Source of the DNA: JBAXGE01 sp044344145
GTDB lineage: Bacteria; Planctomycetota; Phycisphaerae; WQYP01
DNA: 9,393 bases
Reading direction: 5' to 3'
NCBI GenBank assembly: GCA_044344145.1
Contig: JBIJDM010000102.1
Coordinates: 1 to 9,393, forward strand
Made by a program: the position numbers and the translations under genes. The notes beneath the pieces were generated by a model. The model was given only the letters and a program-made list of their open reading frames with translations, did no database searches and was not told the DNA's origin. This document shows, piece by piece, positions 7,964 to 9,393 of the stretch (the first letter of the stretch is position 1; each line of letters begins with the position of its first letter).

Positions 7964-8032
7964 ATGGTGACAATGTAGCGGTTTTGGGGGAGAAAACCAA
8001 CTGTAGGCCGGGGGGAAGGTGGAACCACAGAT
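7964..8032. repeat. 69-bp direct repeat, copy A (in front of pyrK)
   Basis: This segment matches 8481-8549 at 66 of 69 positions, the differences being at 7969, 7978 and 8020. It contains a perfect inverted repeat GGTTTT/AAAACC (7980-7985 and 7993-7998) with a 7-nt loop, fully conserved in both copies. Weaker similarity continues to about 8075 (GATTC, GAGGGTGGG, TAGGG), broken by the tandem 10-mers that copy B lacks. On the minus strand the copy ends at a TATAAA hexamer (7959-7964) shortly before the pyrK ribosome binding site, so it may hold a promoter or leader. A dispersed genomic repeat is equally possible. Confidence 0.9.
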
Positions 8033-8053
8033 GGACACAGATGAACACAGATT
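8024..8053. repeat. Three tandem 10-bp units (consensus RACACAGATG)
   Basis: The units are ACCACAGATG, GACACAGATG and AACACAGATT, back to back. Similar ACACAGAT arrays are widespread intergenic repeats in several bacterial phyla, including PVC members. In copy B of the longer repeat only the first unit remains (8541-8549). The ten-base period and absence of spacers rule out a CRISPR array. Confidence 0.85.
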
Positions 8054-8084
8054 GATTCGCGAGGGTGGGGGCTAGGGTGTCGAA

Positions 8085-8453
8085 CTAACCCAAAACTCGC
8101 CTGACCAGCAAACGCACGAACTGCAACAACCAACCAACGACCACGATAGCAGCAGTTAACTCAGGTATTAGGAAATACAGAATGCCACTCATACCCTCAA
8201 GTACCGGGTTAATCGCCAAAGCAGTGACCACGGCCAGTTCCATGAGGAACAAATGCTTTAGCCCAGTGACGACGCTAACCCGTCCGCTGAACCAAATAAG
8301 GGCGCAATAGACCAGTCCTAATAAGGCAAATGCAACAAATAGGGCTAAGGGGTGGCCATGACCCCGGCTGCCCCAGTAGGCCAGGCAGCCAGTTATCGTA
8401 GCAAACGGCCATATCCATATGTAAGCGAATGACGGCTTCATTTGCGTTAACAT
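8085..8453 (-). CDS. Small four-helix membrane protein of unknown function
   Basis: I do not recognise this 122-aa protein. It has about four hydrophobic segments: F-A-Y-I-W-I-W-P-F-A-T-I near the N-terminus, L-A-L-F-V-A-F-A-L-L-G-L-V-Y-C-A-L, a third around L-F-L-M-E-L-A-V-V-T-A-L-A-I, and I-L-Y-F-L-I-P-E-L-T-A-A-I-V-V-V-G-W-L-L. A basic tail (R-L-L-V-R-R-V) probably lies in the cytoplasm. The ATG at 8453 is preferred because AAGGA lies about 10 nt upstream; a GTG at 8462 is only 1 nt from it. Base composition is lower in GC than pyrK or rnr (one 60-nt line counts 26 G+C), hinting at a different origin. The gene sits between the two copies of the 69-bp repeat, and copy B is just upstream of its start. 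Hydrophobic frames can occur by chance, but length, ribosome site and codon pattern favour a real gene. Confidence 0.68.
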   Translation of the reverse strand: MLTQMKPSFAYIWIWPFATITGCLAYWGSRGHGHPLALFVAFALLGLVYCALIWFSGRVSVVTGLKHLFLMELAVVTALAINPVLEGMSGILYFLIPELTAAIVVVGWLLQFVRLLVRRVLG

Positions 8454-8480
8454 ACGCGTCACATCCTTCGTGTATATTGC

Positions 8481-8549
8481 ATGGTAACAATGTAACGGTT
8501 TTGGGGGAGAAAACCAACTGTAGGCCGGGGGGAAGGGGGAACCACAGAT
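8481..8549. repeat. 69-bp direct repeat, copy B (in front of the small membrane gene)
   Basis: This is the second copy of 7964-8032, offset by 517 bp, with three substitutions. The GGTTTT/AAAACC hairpin (8497-8502 and 8510-8515) is unchanged. Beyond 8549 the match continues loosely (GATTCTTGAGGGTGGG at 8552-8567) after loss of two 10-mer units. On the minus strand a TATACA hexamer (8471-8476) follows the copy and precedes the small gene's ribosome site, a placement parallel to TATAAA beside copy A. Confidence 0.9.
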
Positions 8550-8583
8550 AAGATTCTTGAGGGTGGGTTACTTAGGGGGTGGA

Positions 8584-8592
8584 TGGTATAAT
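8584..8592 (+). promoter_or_regulatory. Extended -10 promoter for the zinc-motif/Sel1 gene
   Basis: TG at 8584-8585, one base, then a perfect TATAAT at 8587-8592 form an extended -10 element. No good -35 box sits at 17 nt, which extended -10 promoters can tolerate. Transcription would begin near 8599 and give an untranslated leader of about 118 nt before the ATG at 8717. The 263-bp gap between the divergent genes otherwise holds repeat copy B, a 10-bp palindrome GGCCGCGGCC (8609-8618) and a long hairpin. Confidence 0.45.
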
Positions 8593-8620
8593 TTCGACAG
8601 CATCACTCGGCCGCGGCCTC

Positions 8621-8647
8621 GTCCGCCCCGAATTCTTCGAGGCGGAC
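8621..8647. promoter_or_regulatory. 27-nt imperfect palindrome / stable hairpin in the leader
   Basis: GTCCGCC (8621-8627) pairs with GGCGGAC (8641-8647), and CGAA (8629-8632) pairs with TTCG (8636-8639), leaving one mismatch (8628/8640) and a 3-nt loop: 11 base pairs in all. No T-run follows on either strand, so it is not a standard intrinsic terminator. It lies about 20 nt after the predicted transcription start and 70 nt before the ATG, so it could be a protein-binding operator or an RNA leader structure. Confidence 0.6.
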
Positions 8648-8716
8648 CGTAATCGAAGCGACACAAACCGCGCCCAATATTCTTGGCGAAGGTCACAGTA
8701 TACCGGAGGAAAACGT

Positions 8717-9393
8717 ATGCCGATCAGATGTTTCTTGGGAATGCACACATGGAATGGTTGTAAGTGCTCAACATGCAGTAAAACTCGCGATGTGGGGCAC
8801 GACTGGAGCCATGATTGCGAATTGTGTGCACGCTGCGGGAGGTCACGGACAAACGCCCATGTTTGGGATGATGGTGTTTGCTCGAAATGCACAAAGAATC
8901 AGGATGGAGGCCATACACGCATGGTCGAAGGTATGGGGCTGGTGCATTCGATTGAGGTAGATACCGAGGTTCTTGCCATGGCCAAAGAGGGAGTCGCAAG
9001 CGCGCAATCTATGCTCGGTCTGTGGTATCTCGAGGGTACAGGTGTTAAACAGAACTATACCAAGGGGGTGAAATGGCTTCGGAAGGCCGCAGCACAAGGG
9101 TTTGCCGAAGCACAGTCTAATCTTGGAGTTGTATATCACAAGGGGATAGGTGTAACGCAGGATTATCAAGAGGCGATAAAATGGTTTCGCCAAGCTGCGG
9201 AGCAGGGGTTTCCCGATGCGCAGTATTTTCTGGGTGTAGAGTATGCAAAAGGTGAACATATATGCTCAGACTACATTGAAGCATATAAATGGTGTTTACT
9301 TGCCGAACAACAAGGGCAAACAAAAGCTCGTGTTATTCTCGATGCGTTGGAAGGAGAGATTCCAAATAAGCAGGTTGAAAGAGCTAAAAAACG
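8717..9393 (+). CDS. Cys/His/Trp zinc-motif protein with Sel1-like repeats (3' end outside window)
   Basis: A GGAGGA ribosome site (8705-8710) lies 6 nt before the ATG at 8717, and 225 codons stay open to the window edge. Residues 10-66 contain about two and a half copies of an 18-20-residue unit, H-x-W...C..C..C...R....H-x-W: H10/W12 with C15, C17, C20; H28/W30 with C34, C37, C40; H48/W50 with C55, C58. This looks like a small metal (zinc) binding module. Residues 93 to about 203 form three Sel1-like (alpha/alpha, TPR-related) repeats, seen as A-Q-S-M-L-G, A-Q-S-N-L-G-V-V-Y and A-Q-Y-F-L-G-V-E-Y, each followed by an A-x-K-W or V-K-W helix. The last residues (Q-V-E-R-A-K-K) resemble the usual C-terminal helix of such proteins, so the stop is probably close. 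There is no signal peptide, so it is likely cytoplasmic. Sel1 repeats usually mediate protein-protein contacts; the partner is unknown. Codon use is less GC-biased than in rnr, consistent with accessory DNA. Confidence 0.88.
   Translation, partial: MPIRCFLGMHTWNGCKCSTCSKTRDVGHDWSHDCELCARCGRSRTNAHVWDDGVCSKCTKNQDGGHTRMVEGMGLVHSIEVDTEVLAMAKEGVASAQSMLGLWYLEGTGVKQNYTKGVKWLRKAAAQGFAEAQSNLGVVYHKGIGVTQDYQEAIKWFRQAAEQGFPDAQYFLGVEYAKGEHICSDYIEAYKWCLLAEQQGQTKARVILDALEGEIPNKQVERAKK

Noticed and set aside
6923..7978. Plus-strand open frame of 351 codons antisense to pyrK
   Set aside because: The minus-strand frame has complete FAD, NAD and 2Fe-2S motifs; the antisense product resembles nothing.
7940..8038. 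N-terminal extension of pyrK by 33 codons
   Set aside because: The extension translates the intergenic repeat, while the ATG at 7939 has a well-placed AGGA.
8024..8053. Possible CRISPR-like array from repeated CACAGATG
   Set aside because: The units are 10 bp, directly abutting and without spacers; no cas genes are near.
8568..8699. Minus-strand Arg/Gly-rich frame of about 43 codons in the divergent gap
   Set aside because: No ribosome site or clear start, and its bias comes from the GC-rich hairpin region. It could be a remnant or part of a dispersed repeat, but nothing supports a gene.

Overview
The window is moderately GC-rich bacterial DNA. It carries six genes read leftward on the minus strand and one gene read rightward at the right end. 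The first and last genes are cut by the window edges. The organism is probably a member of the Planctomycetota or a related PVC lineage. This rests on a BatA/VWA membrane protein of the multi-domain type common there, an unusually long PyrK, and intergenic ACACAGATG-type 10-mer repeats. No rRNA or marker protein allows a firm placement, so this is an inference.

Layout from right to left, in the direction of minus-strand transcription. A small four-helix membrane protein (8085-8453) is followed by an intergenic repeat. Then come pyrK (electron-transfer subunit of dihydroorotate dehydrogenase, 6932-7939) and anmK (anhydro-MurNAc kinase, 5761-6924), only 7 nt apart. After a 102-nt gap holding a possible promoter/operator comes rnr (RNase R, 3151-5658). 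A secreted PhoD-like protein (1777-3129) follows 21 nt later, and a BatA/VWA membrane protein (from 1747, running off the left edge) 29 nt after that. These form two tight blocks, pyrK-anmK and rnr-PhoD-like-BatA/VWA. They mix pyrimidine synthesis, cell-wall recycling, RNA decay and envelope functions, and no single pathway joins them.

The right-hand ~1.3 kb is different. It has lower GC and more mixed codon use, a 69-bp direct repeat (66/69 identical) in front of both the small membrane gene and pyrK, and a divergent intergenic region with an extended -10 promoter and a strong hairpin. The gene downstream on the plus strand (8717-9393, incomplete) joins a Cys/His/Trp zinc-binding-like repeat region to Sel1-like repeats. 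This looks like accessory DNA beside a conserved block.

The points most worth a second look are: a PhoD-family protein that appears to have lost its metal ligands (a probable pseudo-phosphatase) encoded between RNase R and a VWA protein; the duplicated leader element with a conserved hairpin; the structured leader and unusual architecture of the zinc-motif/Sel1 protein; and start-site corrections for rnr, pyrK, the PhoD-like gene and the small membrane gene. I did not find a CRISPR array, transposase, tRNA or rRNA.
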